Of a stretch of 64,000 bases of DNA, positions 32,086 to 44,552 are shown one piece after another. A program made the position numbers and the translations under genes. Under the pieces are notes generated by a model. That model worked only from the letters and a program-made list of their open reading frames with translations, was not told the origin of the DNA and ran no database searches. Location of the stretch: positions 47,213,912 through 47,277,911 of the forward strand of contig JBCFYV010009882.1 of assembly GCA_039000515.1 (NCBI GenBank). The letters are read 5' to 3'. Position 1 is the first letter of the stretch. Each line of letters begins with the position of its first letter. This DNA comes from Timema cristinae (Eukaryota; Arthropoda; Insecta; Phasmatodea; Timematidae).

Positions 32086-34083
32086 TGTCCGTCAGTAAAC
32101 TTGACTATCAGAGTATAATTTTAAGATTAGCTAGTGGTCATACCCATGAAAAAATATTTGCCCAAGTCTTATCTTGTCTAAATCATAGAGTCTGTTGTAG
32201 ATCTAAATCGCAAAGGCATTTCGGAGGTTTTATGATTTTTGTTAAAATGATAACTCAGAGACTTAAACCACTTTTTAATATATAAGGGACTTTGTCATAT
32301 TTGACGATTAACTTGGATATAATAATATATATTTATGCAAAATTGTATAAAATTCCTAAATATATCCTGCAGTCGAAATAAGGTATATTCTTTTAATAAG
32401 GAGATATTTCTCTATACTCAGATCCAGACTAAAATAATATAAGTAAATTGTGATACAATTAATTTTATTCCATAGATTAAACAGCTCAGCGCCTACTTTT
32501 AAAAATGTATTTTGACTACCTATTTAAATATAACTAATTAGTTTTTCTCAATTAATGTTTAAAAAAATCCTATAAAATCCCAATTCAAATTGATAAAAAG
32601 TTCTTGTTGCTCATAATCAAATATATGATGTGGCGCTTCGTCCTGAAAATTTTTATATATCTCAAAAATATACTTTTATAGGTTGTATCCCAAAAGTTAA
32701 ATTTGCCATTCCATAGATTGTGAAAGTGTTTGCTCACTCCACGAAATATCTTCTACGCTTTTCAATTTCCCGGACCGGGCAAAAACTCGTCCAGTTCGTA
32801 AATTGAGTATCTGAAAATGAGTTTTAGTTAATATTTCAGTAGATAGTAAAATAATCTCCATTTCATGAAATGGGCGGGAATTCGAGTCATTTTTGCTCAG
32901 TTCTTGAAAAGGTCAAGAGAAGAGGCCAGTTCAAGGAATGTATTGAAGGTTGAACAGTTCGTGAAATGGGCAGATTCAATAAAAGTATGTAACAAATACA
33001 TACATAACTTATTTAGTGTTGTATTTAAAAAAGAATCAAAGAAGCTATAAACTCAGTTGCTTAGCACGTAATAATTAATAAATCCTAATTTTATCTATAA
33101 CTTCCAGCTCATTTAAATAGGCAAAATTACTAAAACAAGTATTTAAAAAAAAGTTTGATAAAGTTTGTTATGCACATAGCATACACATTAGATTGTTGAC
33201 CATTTGACAAAAATATTCTTATGAATAGTTTTAAAATTACAGGAAGATATATTTATATTTAAGGCGTCACACCGTAGTACAAAACATCTATAGACAAAAT
33301 TGTTGAACAAAATTCATACTATCAAAAAGAGTTAAAATACTATCAAAATATTAGGTTGATAAATTCCCCCTATTTTAAAACTTTAGCCTTATTTTTTATT
33401 TTGTTTTTATAAATATATTGATTTACTGGATTTGAATAAACTTCGAATAGTATCAGATATAACTAAGGAAGTAATGAATGACATTATTAATATTCTCCTA
33501 ATTTATATATGAATATGATAGACAATTTTTAGAAATTTTAATGATGTCATATCTTAACAATATTTGTATAACTTATAGTAAATGCTCTTCTGAGCTCAAG
33601 GCCAGCGATCTTCTTTGGTTTTATCCTAATTCGATGTGTATTTGATAGGGTGATGTTTGCCTGGATAACTATTAAAACACCACTAAAAAATTAAAAATTA
33701 ATTGAATTAGTTTATAATTTAGCTTAAAAATCTGTTATGCCTTCTATCTAGCTGAGTAATTGTTTCTTCGAAATATTGCACTGTACCTACACCTACATTT
33801 TCTTAATAATATACATATTTGAAAGCTAGAAAAACTACTAGGTTTGATTTAAGGCATTCGAAAGTCTAGTCATGTCATTATATATATATATATATAATCA
33901 AAAACAATAAAATAACACTAATAACATAGTCGAATCTTATCAATATAGATTGAAAAAGATGTTCGAATTATCGAAAAGGTGCGCCAAATATTATTTCGTA
34001 AGAAAATAAGGGTATAGATAATCTTTGAATCATATTTATAAAACTAGCTATTGTGGATTAAATAGCTAAGCTATTATATTTGA
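32086..34083. other. A+T-rich desert
   Basis: No SINE head, no gene. GC-richer patch 32740-32980 contains the palindrome CCATTTCATGAAATGG at about 32858 and a short frame (32865-33050) with no recognised relatives. A short (AT)n run is at 33879-33897. Confidence 0.45.
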
Positions 34084-34085
34084 TA

Positions 34086-34125
34086 GTGTATAACCCGAAC
34101 AGTTACTAAGACGTGGTACTAGACT
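34086..34125 (+). mobile_element. Tail-only SINE fragment
   Basis: GTGTATAACCCGAACAGTTA followed by CTAAGACGTGGTACTAGA is the shared SINE tail with no body before it and no AAT run after it. Confidence 0.55.
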
Positions 34126-34207
34126 AACTAAATAATTAATTAATTTATCTATTTGCTAACTACGGTTATAGCCGAATCTGAATATCATATTTATTTGAAA
34201 TTGAAAC

Positions 34208-34224
34208 ATGACACCTGGGCATGG

Positions 34225-34274
<50 letters not shown>

Positions 34275-34588
34275 GCTCCGCGTCTTACTACCCGTTCGGG
34301 TTATACGCTTTAAGTACTAATTACGCTAATGGATTAGGAATTGGGAAGGTTGAATTAGAGGAAGTGAACCCGCATTTGCGTCGAGGGGGAGTATAAAACT
34401 ATTTAGGCAAAAACCACCCCCAGTTAACCCGACCGAGATTCCAACCTCGATCTCCCCACCCTCAGCAGTAGAGCTCAACACGACAAGCGCGTTAGCCAAC
34501 TACCGCCACCAAGGCGGGTGACATGGGAATCAAACCTGGACGTACTCAGCTAAAGGTCCCGAGCTCTATTCGCGTGTCCAGGTGTCAT
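34208..34588 (-). other. tRNA-like palindrome split by a SINE
   Basis: Left piece 34208-34225 (ATGACACCTGGGCATGGGA) and right piece 34524-34588 join into about 75 nt. Its ends pair (GACACCTGG with CCAGGTGTC), and its minus strand has the B box GGTTTGATTCCC. That is the size and layout of a tRNA or tRNA-like SINE head. A canonical T stem is not clear, so it is more likely a tRNA relic or SINE head than a working tRNA gene. Confidence 0.45.
34226..34522 (-). mobile_element. Family B' SINE with (AAT)n
   Basis: About 16 AAT units (34226-34274), tail CCGCGTCTTACTACCCGTTC, body GAATTGGGAAGGTTGAATTA, B box complement in GATTCCAACCTCGATCTCCC, head GCGCGTTAGCCAACTACCGC. CATGGGAAT flanks both sides (about 34219 and 34525) as target duplication. 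The AAT run read as protein gives poly-Asn, not a gene. Confidence 0.92.
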
Positions 34589-34619
34589 TTTTTTCAAAAT
34601 AAATAATATGGTTTAACTC

Positions 34620-34875
34620 TCTGACACGTGCATCGATGGTAAAATAATACAAGCGTAAATCTCATAATATAATATACTGTCGATGCTGTTGAGATTGGGG
34701 TTTGAATCTTGGTCTAGTATACCGATGCTGGTTTTAACGGATTTTTTTTGTAATTCCCTCCATGGAAATATTTGTACGCTATCTTTAATCAAGCCTTTCT
34801 CATACCTAACACATTATTGTAAGTGATACATTATTGAGTATAGCTCGAACGGGTTGTGTGAAATAGTGATAAAAA
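34620..34875 (+). mobile_element. Degenerate family B SINE
   Basis: GATTGGGGTTTGAATCTTGG keeps the B box; GTATACCGATGCTGG, CCTCCATGGAAATATTTGTA and tail GTATAGCTCGAACGGGTTGT follow. Confidence 0.75.
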
Positions 34876-35242
34876 TAAAAATTAACCAAGATGTCGCACA
34901 CAAGTAAAAAAAAAACTAAGCTCAACTTCCTTTTTTGTCCAAATCACAGGGCTTGTAGTAAATCCAAGAGAAAGTTCAAACGTTTAGTGATGTTTGAGCA
35001 CACTAATAGATAAACCGTTTTATATAGATTTCAACCACTCTTTTTAAGAACACTGAACATAATCGCATTACATTAATACATTCACCGATTAACGTTATGT
35101 AAAGATATAGATCGCTTATATTCCTTAATGCATATGATATAAAATTATAAACAATAAAATATACAACACTTTGGAAAACATTCAAAATAATATGGTGTAT
35201 GGAGCCAATATTAATTGAGAAGGAAGAGCTTATTAATGTTTT

Positions 35243-35490
35243 TTAGCACCTCGTCTCACTGTCTATTCAGGTTATTCGATTAAATGATAGTTAATCTAAT
35301 AGGGTGGGTATGAGAAAGGAAGCATTTTAGAGGTAATATATCCAATTTTGTACGGAAGGAGAGTGGGAAACCATTTATTAAAAATAACTCTCAGTAGACC
35401 CGACAGGGATTCGAACACTGAGCTCCTCATCATTAACAAGCCAGCTTAATATGAAAGTGATGCCTTTGAACATTCGGCCATTGAAAAATG
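35243..35490 (-). mobile_element. Family B SINE
   Basis: Minus strand: tail TAGCACCTCGTCTCACTGTC, GGAAGGAGAGTGGGAAACC, B box complement in GGATTCGAACACTGAGCTCC, head ACATTCGGCCATTGAA. Confidence 0.88.
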
Positions 35491-35665
35491 TGACTATTTA
35501 ATTAACTTGTTGACATAATTAGAGTATCATGATGATGGTGCATTTACGCTGAAACCTGTAGGCCAAGATTCAATTCCATCATCAACAGAGGAGTAAGGGA
35601 CTAATCCAATATAGTGAAAGATTTTTATATTTTACACTGTCCATTTAACTTAACGTTTTGTTAGA

Positions 35666-35930
35666 AGTTGACCTCGGTGGACTTGTGGTAAAGTTCTCTC
35701 CTCAGGACCCGATGATTGTGTGCTCAAACCCAGACGAGGTCAATGAATTTTTCTTGAGCAATAAAAATCCGTAGCACAGCTTTCTTCGGAGGGGAATTCA
35801 AGCCATCAGTCCCATGTTGATTGTCGCATGTAAAATAGCCCTGTAAAGTTTATGAAACTAAAATACTATAAAAATTGTTAGGAGATATTGCTCTCGCTCA
35901 TAGAAATTCTCAAGTCCTGATATAATCTGT
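35666..35930 (+). mobile_element. Family C SINE with intact tRNA-like stem
   Basis: The first 75 nt (35668-35742) pair at their ends, TTGACCTCG with CGAGGTCAA, as a tRNA acceptor stem would. The B box is decayed (GCTCAAACCCAG). The body AATAAAAATCCGTAGCACAG, CTTCGGAGGGGAATTCAAGC and TTGATTGTCGCATG matches the 13.98 kb copy. Confidence 0.82.
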
Positions 35931-35934
35931 CGGT

Positions 35935-36625
35935 TGAGAATGTGAACGATAAATACCTCAAATAAATAAAACCAATTTGTTTTAAATTCTCAATGCTTTA
36001 ATTATAACAACACTGTTCATTCTTGAATGTATAATATTTTATATTTTACCATTCGTTTTATATATCATATCCTAATTTTAAATATGATGCAACATTCGAA
36101 CATAATAAACATCAATTAAAATCATTTTTATATAAATTTTACAAATTTCTGACTAAATCAATGATACAATAAACAACTCTAGAAGCCAAGTATAATTTTC
36201 TGTCTACAGTTACATTTTTATATTATTATTATTCTGTCATTGGTAATATATACCATATTATATGTTTAACGTGTTCTAAGGAATTATATTTTTTATTTAT
36301 AATGAACAATTTAATCAAAAATCTTTTAGTACAATTTAATTACATTTTAGTACTGGTTTTACTAATCTTAGCTACGTATTTGTTATATTATTATTACTTA
36401 TTACACTAAATCTTGACTTTGAACTATTACATATATAATTCAGCCAACAATTATGCAATTTAGTAATCTCTTCCTTCTCAATTTTAATAGATGTTGTATT
36501 AAGTCCAAACCACATTTAAGAGCTATTATTTTAACCAAGCCTAGTGAAATAAACTTTTCATGTTTGTAACTTTGGGTTAGTCTACTCTATGGTAAACATA
36601 TTTAATAATAGGCCAAAAAGGGGTA
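35935..36625. other. A+T-rich stretch, no gene seen
   Basis: Nothing recognised between the C SINE and the mariner remnant. Confidence 0.45.
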
Positions 36626-36639
36626 TTCACGAGCTGGAG

Positions 36640-37800
36640 AACCATCTGGAGATACAGATAACTAGTAATAAAGATCACACTGCAGCTATTTAAGTGCAAT
36701 GTGAAGTCGATCCTTTTCAACGAATTCCATAAATATTATTATTAATATAAATTTTAAATACTTGGAATACCTCCTGGTGATACAGAGCATGTTTTGGCAA
36801 CAACAAAAACCACAATAAGCAAAAGGATGCTATCAGTTTATGATGAAATAAATATCGCTCTAATATAGCTAGGAGCTCTCAGATGCGCAGGGGATCTTTG
36901 ACTGAAGCAATAGTCATATTGCAGTTAAAGAAGAGTTTCGATTGAAGACATTTATTTGCGATTGTTTGGATCCAGGAAAGACCGCACACTGGGCAAACAA
37001 TGTTACAAGCTATGGCTTAGTTCTAACTGAAATTTCAGAAGCCACCTCCAAGAAATGCAACAAAATTAGCTTGGCAGTAGCGAGCGTTTGATACTGATAA
37101 CGTCAAATACAGTCATTGAGGCATGTGATTGATTGCTTCAGCGGATTCTGACAGCTTTGGCCAAGAAAATGTCTTATGTACAGATGAGTGTGCGAGTTTA
37201 CATTGCATGCGCAATAGCAATGCTGTTTCCTGAGCAAAGGAAAATCAACATTTTAAATTGGAGTTGGAACATTATCCATCATATGCTATGTTGTGGGCAG
37301 GTGTTGTTGCAATTTATATAATTGGACCTTATTTTTCTAAGGGATTGTTAACGGAAAATCTATCTGGAAATGCTTCGGAATTGGTCAATACCCCAACTGA
37401 CAGATAATGACGCTATGAAACGGATATGGTTTCAGCAAAACGGTGCGCTGGCATATTTAGCGCTGTTTATTAGATCCTAAACGACTACTACCCATAAAGA
37501 CGAGTTGACCGTGGATCTCTAGCATAACAACAATATTGCCATGGCCTATATGAAGTCCTGAGATGACCACATCTGATAACAGCCTGACGGGATTCATTAA
37601 AGTGAAAGTGGTTGCAAATTGCTACAACTAATGATGAACTACGAGCTGCTATGAAAGCCACCTTTGCAATCATAGCACCAGCGATGTTACTCAAAATGTC
37701 ACAAAGAACCTATAGAGTTATCCAAATCTGCAGGGACCACAATGGATCTCACACAGACCCATTAGATCAATAGGTATATATGGGTACGGTGACTTAGGGA
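36640..37800 (+). pseudogene. Dead IS630/Tc1-mariner-type transposase
   Basis: Relic of a DDE transposase, with frame changes and stops throughout. Recognisable blocks: ENVLCTDEC (first catalytic Asp at 37183-37185), HFKLELEHYPS then LWAGVVA and IIGPYF (37245-37335), LEMLRNWSIPQLTDNDAMKR followed by IWFQQNGA (37360-37450), ending SPEMTTSDNSLTGFIK (37554-37600) and ELRAAMKATFAIIAPAML then CRDHNGSHTD (37640-37760). In the family the second block is usually QQDGA and the third SPDLT; here the acids are Asn (37439-37441) and Glu (37560-37562). With the stops this makes the enzyme non-functional. GGGTACGGTGACTTAGGGAC at about 37778 may be the 3' end. The 5' end was not found. Confidence 0.85.
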
Positions 37801-38325
37801 CTACTCTGTATATTTATAAAGATCCTGTATTCGCCCGGTTCCTTCTCCCTCACACACAATTGAATTAAAAACTAGTTTAATTGCATCACATCACAATCAT
37901 TTGATTTTTAAATAGATGATGATTGCCAGAGTCTGAATAATGTGTATAAAATAACACTTTTCTTCATTTACATTTTTATATATCTATCAACCTAAGCGGT
38001 GGTCCACATTACTTTACGTATGAATAAATAAACATATTTCTAATATCTTTTCTAGCTGTTGGGTAATGTTCTTCATATACCAATATCGGAATGTACCCTT
38101 TGTGTATTCTGAAAGGTAGTAAGGTTACTTTGCATTGTTCAAATATGGCGTAGTGTGTACAAAAGTGTCATGGTGTAACTCGTCAAGGTAAGATTGTAAC
38201 ACTTTAGGTTAAACAAATATACAGTACATATAATTAGTTGATATTCATCCAATGCATGTAATTCTTTTAATAGTGATTTCATGCACTTAATAATAATTTA
38301 TTATATTAATAATAATAATAATATT
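37801..38325. other. A+T-rich stretch, no gene seen
   Basis: Nothing recognised. Possible outer part of the mariner element at the left edge. Confidence 0.4.
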
Positions 38326-38575
38326 TAGCACCACGTCTTACTACCCGTTCGGGTTATACGCTTTAAGTACTAATTACGTTAATGGATTTAGGAATTGGGA
38401 AGGTTGAATTAGAGGAAGTGAACCCGCATTTGCGTAGAGGCAGAGTGGAAAACCATTTAGGAAAAACCACCCTCAGTTCACCCGACCGAGATTCGAACCT
38501 CGATCTCCCCGTCCTCAGCAGTCGAGCTCAACACGACAGGCGCGTTAGCCAACTACGCCACCGAGGCGGATAATA
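38315..38575 (-). mobile_element. Family B' SINE, best copy
   Basis: Minus strand, least mutated B' copy. Head GGTGGCGTAGTTGGCTAACG has a consensus A box (TGGCGTAGTTGG); B box GGTTCGAATC near 38495. The tail at 38327-38360 is followed by four AAT units. A 63-codon frame across it is not a gene. Confidence 0.94.
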
Positions 38576-38576
38576 T

Positions 38577-40358
38577 ATTATATTGAATGTAAAATTACAT
38601 AGGCTATGCTTAACTATACCAGTGGCCTACAAGCAAGACTGATATTTATAATTTTTCACAAAATTTACAAGAGAAAATAGTATATTACTAACAGTAACTA
38701 CTAGTGTATCTGCTCCTTTCTTATTTGAGATTAAAGCTTTGCCTGCCTGATATCACTGTTGCAACCCACTCTGCCAGCTTGATAATAAACTTTTGCAACG
38801 CAATTTTCCTGCCTGATGCCAATGGTGCAACATAATGGGAATCCCATTATAACCATTCTTTACCTTATTATGTGTAATATAAGATAAATTAAATCAAAAT
38901 CTGAAACTACCAGTGGTGTGTAAGTTGGCTTGTAGACTTCGTGGAATCTAAAGATGAACCTTAAAACACCATACCAACATCTAAGAACTTTTATTTAAAC
39001 CTGATGGGTATATGCCACAATTATTCTCCTATTGTTCAATCCAGTTATACAATCTCTTGCATTCTGATATTAATTTTCTAGATTTAAATTGGTTTCCTGG
39101 CCAATAGTCCTACATGTGAATGAAATGTAGAGTGAGGTTTAACGTCTGGTAACATTCAGATATTGGTGAACCTGCTTAGTAGGTTCATTGCATGTACAAA
39201 TGTAAAATATAAGCCTAGATTATACATATTTGAGCTAAATATGTGTAACTATCATAGTGGTCGAATTAAAGTCTACTGTTTTTTACTTTATTTTATGTGA
39301 GTTTTTTTAACAAAGCCAAACACTCATCCTAAACATCTGAAATTATTTCCCCCTGAAATTTCAAATGTGCAAAAATCATTGCACACTAATACCGTATTTT
39401 AGCCTCCCAACTGCTCAGCTAAAGGAAAGTGCAGCCACTAAATGTATAGCCAATACACAGTGCAGGAAACATTGGAGTCATTCTACATCATAGTTATAAT
39501 TGAATAATGTTAACAAATTTCTAGGCTAGAAATGGTGATATAATGAAGTCTCATGATTGCAGTTCATTTCTATTTTATACTTTTCCAGTAGCATTGTAGA
39601 ATTAAAGCGATTAAAATATGGGAGTCAAAATTAGTATTACTTGGTATTAATATGAGGTTATTACAATTTATTATATAAAATATGTCAAATACAAATAGTT
39701 TGTAATATATAAGCAGCTTATAGGTGGTAAAATTACATCATTTTTAATCATATATAAATAATCTTATTTTTGTGCCCAGATAATTAGTTTGACTTTATCT
39801 AATTAAGTAATACTCAGTGTCGTTATTTATATAAACATTTTTTACCCTAGTTATATTCTAAATATTATTATTGTGACCGATTTGATCATTACAAATATGG
39901 TTTTGAAATATATATTTACTTAGTGTCTTGTTTTGATTGTACCGGTTGTAAGGACAATACCAACTTTAGGAACATAATATGCCAGGCTGAGGCAGAATGT
40001 CAGATACTAATAATTAAAGACACATGTAGGTAAAGCGTGTGCCTACTTCCTATCCTGTTCGGTGCTGCTGATTTAAGCTGAGACATTGCTACTTGCTATC
40101 TTCTATGTTAAATTCCCAGAAAAAATGTTACAAACTCAACCAATTTTAGTTTCCTACTGCCGAATGAACTTAAAAGCACCGTGACTCTAAAAAAGAACAA
40201 CATATTCTTTTAACGTTTGGTATTATTAGTAACCTAGATACCTTTTATATTTGGTTGTGTTTTAAAAAAAAACCTATTTAGATTAGAAAAATTATTTAGT
40301 ATTTTTCTTTGAGAAAAACTGTTGTACTACTTGTCTTTTAATTTAATGGTTTTACATA
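38577..40358. other. A+T-rich desert
   Basis: No gene, SINE or repeat boundary recognised. A local near-duplication lies at 38740-38830, where CTGCCTGATATCACTGTTGC and CTGCCTGATGCCAATGGTGC each precede AAC-rich sequence. Confidence 0.45.
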
Positions 40359-40360
40359 AT

Positions 40361-40570
40361 AGGCCCCTACTACCCATCCTGGATTTTCAAATATTTACAC
40401 TAATAGTTTAGGAATTAGGGAAGTAAGACTTTAGAGAAAATGTACCCACATTTTGATGGAAAAGCATTTGTAAAAACTACCTTAATATACATGCCTTGAA
40501 TTTAAACCGAGACCTCCCCATCACCATCAAAATGGACAACATGAGAACGATGCCTTTGTATGTATTCACA
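40361..40570 (-). mobile_element. Family B SINE
   Basis: Minus strand: tail CCCCTACTACCCATCCTGG, TTAGGGAAGTAAGACTTTAG, decayed B box in TGAATTTAAACCGAGACCTC, CCCCATCACCATC; head lost. Confidence 0.7.
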
Positions 40571-40596
40571 AAGGGCGTATATTACTAGTCTCAACG

Positions 40597-40940
40597 GCCA
40601 GTTCCATAGTCAGACTTATTACACATCAAGTGCAGTTCTATACTAAATAGAGGACATCTACCAGAATGAAATGGGCCACTTTCATATGTCATAAATACAA
40701 GTGTGTGTAAATACAAGAAAACACCTAACATAAACTTAAGTGGAATGGGCTAGTTTCACATATGAAACCGCTCCATTCCATTCTGGTCTAGGTAAATGTC
40801 CTGTATTTAATATAACGCCGTACTTGAGGCATACAAGGCCTGACTATGAAACAGGCCCATTCCATTCTGATCTAGGTAGAGGTCCTTTATTTAGAAGAGT
40901 GCCACCCTTAAGGTATACTATCTCTATGAATCTGGGCCTT
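40597..40940. repeat. Three ~90-bp units, one inverted
   Basis: Unit 1 (40597-40688) is the reverse complement of unit 2 (40757-40848); unit 3 (about 40849-40935) repeats unit 2 directly. Shared sequence includes CCATTCCATTCTGRTCTAGG, TAGAGGTCCTTTATTTA or its match, and GACTATGAAA. Units 1 and 2 form a hairpin with a spacer of about 70 bp. A short plus-strand frame covers units 2-3; coding is unlikely. Confidence 0.8.
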
Positions 40941-40999
40941 ACTGCCAGTTTGTGTTGTTCGTTTAAAACACAAATTAAAGAACACACGATCAGAGAGGT

Positions 41000-41255
41000 A
41001 CTATATTAAGAACGTCCACCAGAATTTGCCTGGAATAAGGATGGAAATATTTAATCGACCCTCAATGTGAGTGCTCCCCTTCTTCCTCTTCCCATACTGG
41101 AGATCGTACAGTACCCAAACCTTTCTCACGGGTTGGGACGGAGGACACCAGCCGAACATTTTGTCATTAGACTGAACTTGATTCTCAAAACCATATAATA
41201 TACTGCCCTCCATTATACTTATGATCAACAAATTTAAACACGACGTGTTCCTCGA
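41000..41255. other. GC-richer unclassified patch
   Basis: A 76-codon minus-strand frame (41001-41231) has no recognised motif. No repeat relatives in the window. Confidence 0.35.
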
Positions 41256-41257
41256 AG

Positions 41258-44185
41258 AATATTTTTAATTTCTCATATCAAGAGAAATAATTTTGATCGT
41301 GAACAATTTCGGCCTAGAGATTATGATGAATCTTTACGTTCTATGTACGTCCGAACCCATAAAATAGTGGATTTTACAGTGCTGTATGTATCCATGTTTC
41401 TCTGTAATTGGCCAACGACATAAAACAATTTGATGGATTTTGTTCAAACTTGATTTCTAGATGTTATAACCTCATGCCTTGAGAATGTTTTTTTTTTCAT
41501 TTTGACCATTGACCTCAAATTAAAGGTAGTTTACTAATGAATATATATATATTTGTTTTACAAATCTTTTTGGAAATGGCTCTAATGATTTTGTTTAAAT
41601 GAAAATATAGGGAGTATTTAACTTCACAAAGAGCAATGCACACTAGAATTTTGGATAAAATTACGTTAAGGGTTGGTTTACTGAAGTGATTTTAGAAAAT
41701 TCAAATTATTTTTAAAATGGCTCAAACGATTTTGTTTCAGTTATTTATGTGAGGTATGTTTGACATTACAAATGAAACTGTATACAGATATTTGGGGGGA
41801 AATTTTGCTTAAAGATAGTTGAATAATGACTGATTTTACTTTCTCGCTTACCTTAGAGGTAGATAAAATATTTAGAACGTCAAAAAAATTTTAATAGAGA
41901 TTTTGATGAATTTCGACGTCTCATAACCCCCCGAATCCGAAAATGTAGTCTGTCCATCTATCTTTCTATACTTCGTAGTAAAGCCTAAACTATTTTACCG
42001 ATTGGGCTACAACTAGGTATTTAGAGTGTTCATAGGCTTGCCCCAAGGGATTTTTGGAATTGGATAGCTATCCCTAAAACCAAGCGTAGTTTACCGAAGG
42101 GCGAAGAGAGTAAAAATCGATTTTATTAATATATTCTCAAACGACTTTGATTTAATCTCATTTCTAAGAATTGATATATATTACAAACAAAATTACTACT
42201 CTCAATTTTCCGTCAAAATGACTTTGAGGGTTCCTGTCTGATCCGTAAATTCTATTTTTTTTAATATCTCCGTAGCTCTTTAAGATATGAAATTACTTTT
42301 CATTGCAAATATGTAGGTGTATTTATAATACAAATCTTTTATCCGAAACATGTTTTTATAAAACCAATGTTTTCAAGCTAGATGAAAATATGTATATTTC
42401 TTAGCTTTTCGAACACTAAAGGTAAAGATCGCGAGCGTAAATAAAAATCTAACCCAAAATGTTGATAGATTTCGACGTTTCTCGACCCACCGAACACTAA
42501 AATTGTTTTTTTCAATGCTGTCTGTGTGTCTGCTTAAAAATGAAAGTAAAATTAGTTTGATAAAAGGCTAAAAGAGAAAAAATCGAATTTCTCTAAATCG
42601 GCCATAACGACTTTGATTAAAATCTGTATCTGGACGTTGATTAATATCATAAATAAAATTGCTATTTTCATTTTTTCATTAAAATGAATTTTAGGGTACC
42701 TTATAGATCAGGACCTTTCCGTATCTCAGCAACTATTTGAGATAGTAAATAACTTATCATTACAAATTTGTAGTACACATGAAAATAAAAATAAACTTTT
42801 ATTTGAAATATATCTTTCCATGACCAATAGTTTATGAGATATTGGCTAATATAGTAATACAATGTTGTGAGATTTAGCCGTATAGAGATACTACTATAGT
42901 TTTAACGCAATAATTCTATAATTCTATAGGTTAAGTAAATATTATTGAGTCTCTTAAAAAGTTGATACTCTTTATTCTTTTATCTTCCTAAGGGAAATGT
43001 TTGTACATCAATGATCTATCTATATCATTTTAGACTCAATGGTAAATATTAACTTTTTTTTTGTCTAAATTTATAAATGAGAAATTTAATATCAATGTGA
43101 TGACCATAAGATGTGTAACCCCTAATAAAATGTCGAAAATAGTTCGGGTTTGATGGTGTGAATTATTTCGTTTCACATATAGCATGAGTCTTGAGTAAAT
43201 ATCTCCATTTTTAAACAATGGAGTGAGAAAGTCCGTTCGGAGTTCCGTACCATTTATTTATATCTGATTATTAAAAAAATTGTTTTAGCGATTTGGTTGA
43301 AAATCGGTATATTCTAACTTGTTTACACTATAAATAATTACGTTATATACATATATGTATTTATATATATTTATAAAATTATATATATATATAATTATTT
43401 TCCAGTAGTTTCTATTAAGTAATTTTTGTTAAAGTCGATTATTTTCCCCAAATGGCTGTAAAGATTTTGTTCATAATTGGTAGTTATCATTGGGTAGTTT
43501 ACTGAAGGTCAAAAAGAGAAAGTCAATTTTCTCAAAATTTGCTCTAACAATTTTGATTAAATTTCATTTCAAAACATTTATAAATATTACAAACAAATTA
43601 GATACTCTCAATATTTCGGCAAAATGGCTTTAATGGCTCCGGTCTGATGGGTAAATTATCAATTTTTATCATATCTCCGTAACTCTTTGAGATATTAATT
43701 TACTTATAATTACAAATATGTAGATCTATTTATAATACAAATATATTATGCGAATCATATTTTTATAAAACCAATAACTTTCAAGCTATAGGCAAATGTA
43801 TATATTTCTTAACTTTTTGAACCATTAAGGTAAGTATTGCGACCGTAAAAAAAAAATATATCATGAAATGTTGATTGATATTGACGTCTCATGACCCCCC
43901 GAACCCTATAAAGTGGTCTTTGCAATGCCTTCTGTCTGTGTGTATTTGTTTAAACTTAAAATTAATAGTAGTTTAATAAAGGGCGAAAAGAGAAAAAATA
44001 TATTTATAAAAATCAGCTCTACCAATTTTGATTAAAATTCGTATCTAGTGGTTGATTAAGATTATAAATAAACTGGCTATTTTCCTATGAAAATGAATTT
44101 TGGGGTACTTTACAGAAGCTGAAATTTCCGTATATCTGCAACTATTTTAGATACTAAATAACTTATACAATAACTTATCACTTAT
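41258..44185 (+). repeat. Long dispersed repeat D, longest copy
   Basis: About 2.9 kb, A+T-rich and non-coding. The first part holds tandem subunits of roughly 150-170 bp carrying GGTAGTTTACT, AAATGGCTCTAA and TGATTTTGTTT (41520-41870). Then come near-repeated blocks with GACGTCTCATAACCCCCCGA, CTTTGAGATATGAAATTAC-like sequence and a TGTCTGTGTGTCTG motif at about 41900, 42470 and 43890. A distinct module at 43190-43250 (GTGAGAAAGTCCGTTCGGAG) recurs inverted at 17.55 kb. No open frame persists, so it is a satellite-like or non-autonomous element. Confidence 0.8.
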
Positions 44186-44552
44186 CATCTTATTCACATT
44201 TGCGGTTACATTACCACTGTTTCTATTGTGATATCACACAATAGCAATCTCTGTGACACCTCACCACTAAACTAACAACGACGTATGTTTGATTTATGAC
44301 GTTTACGAAGCTACTCTAACGTATGTGGTCAGAAGCGAGCCAAGTTTGACTCAAGGTCGGTTATGGTTCGGTTAATCAACGGAATCCGATTATAACATTT
44401 ATGGCTAGCTTAAAAGTGAAAAAAATAATATATTACCTGGAATTTTGACTAAAAGGATTCGACCTAGTCTCATAAAGTTTAGATGGACTAGTTTCTTGTG
44501 TAGCTACAAATTGAAAAAAAAAAGAACGAAGGGCTAAACATCTCAAATTATA

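Noticed and set aside
32858..33050. Palindrome CCATTTCATGAAATGG and adjoining 61-codon frame
   Set aside because: Short palindrome only; no second copy in the window and no recognised protein.
34208..34396. Frame with a run of asparagines
   Set aside because: AAT units of a B' SINE end followed by the SINE body.
38382..38573. 63-codon frame
   Set aside because: Falls wholly within the B' SINE; similar frames occur in other copies by homology.
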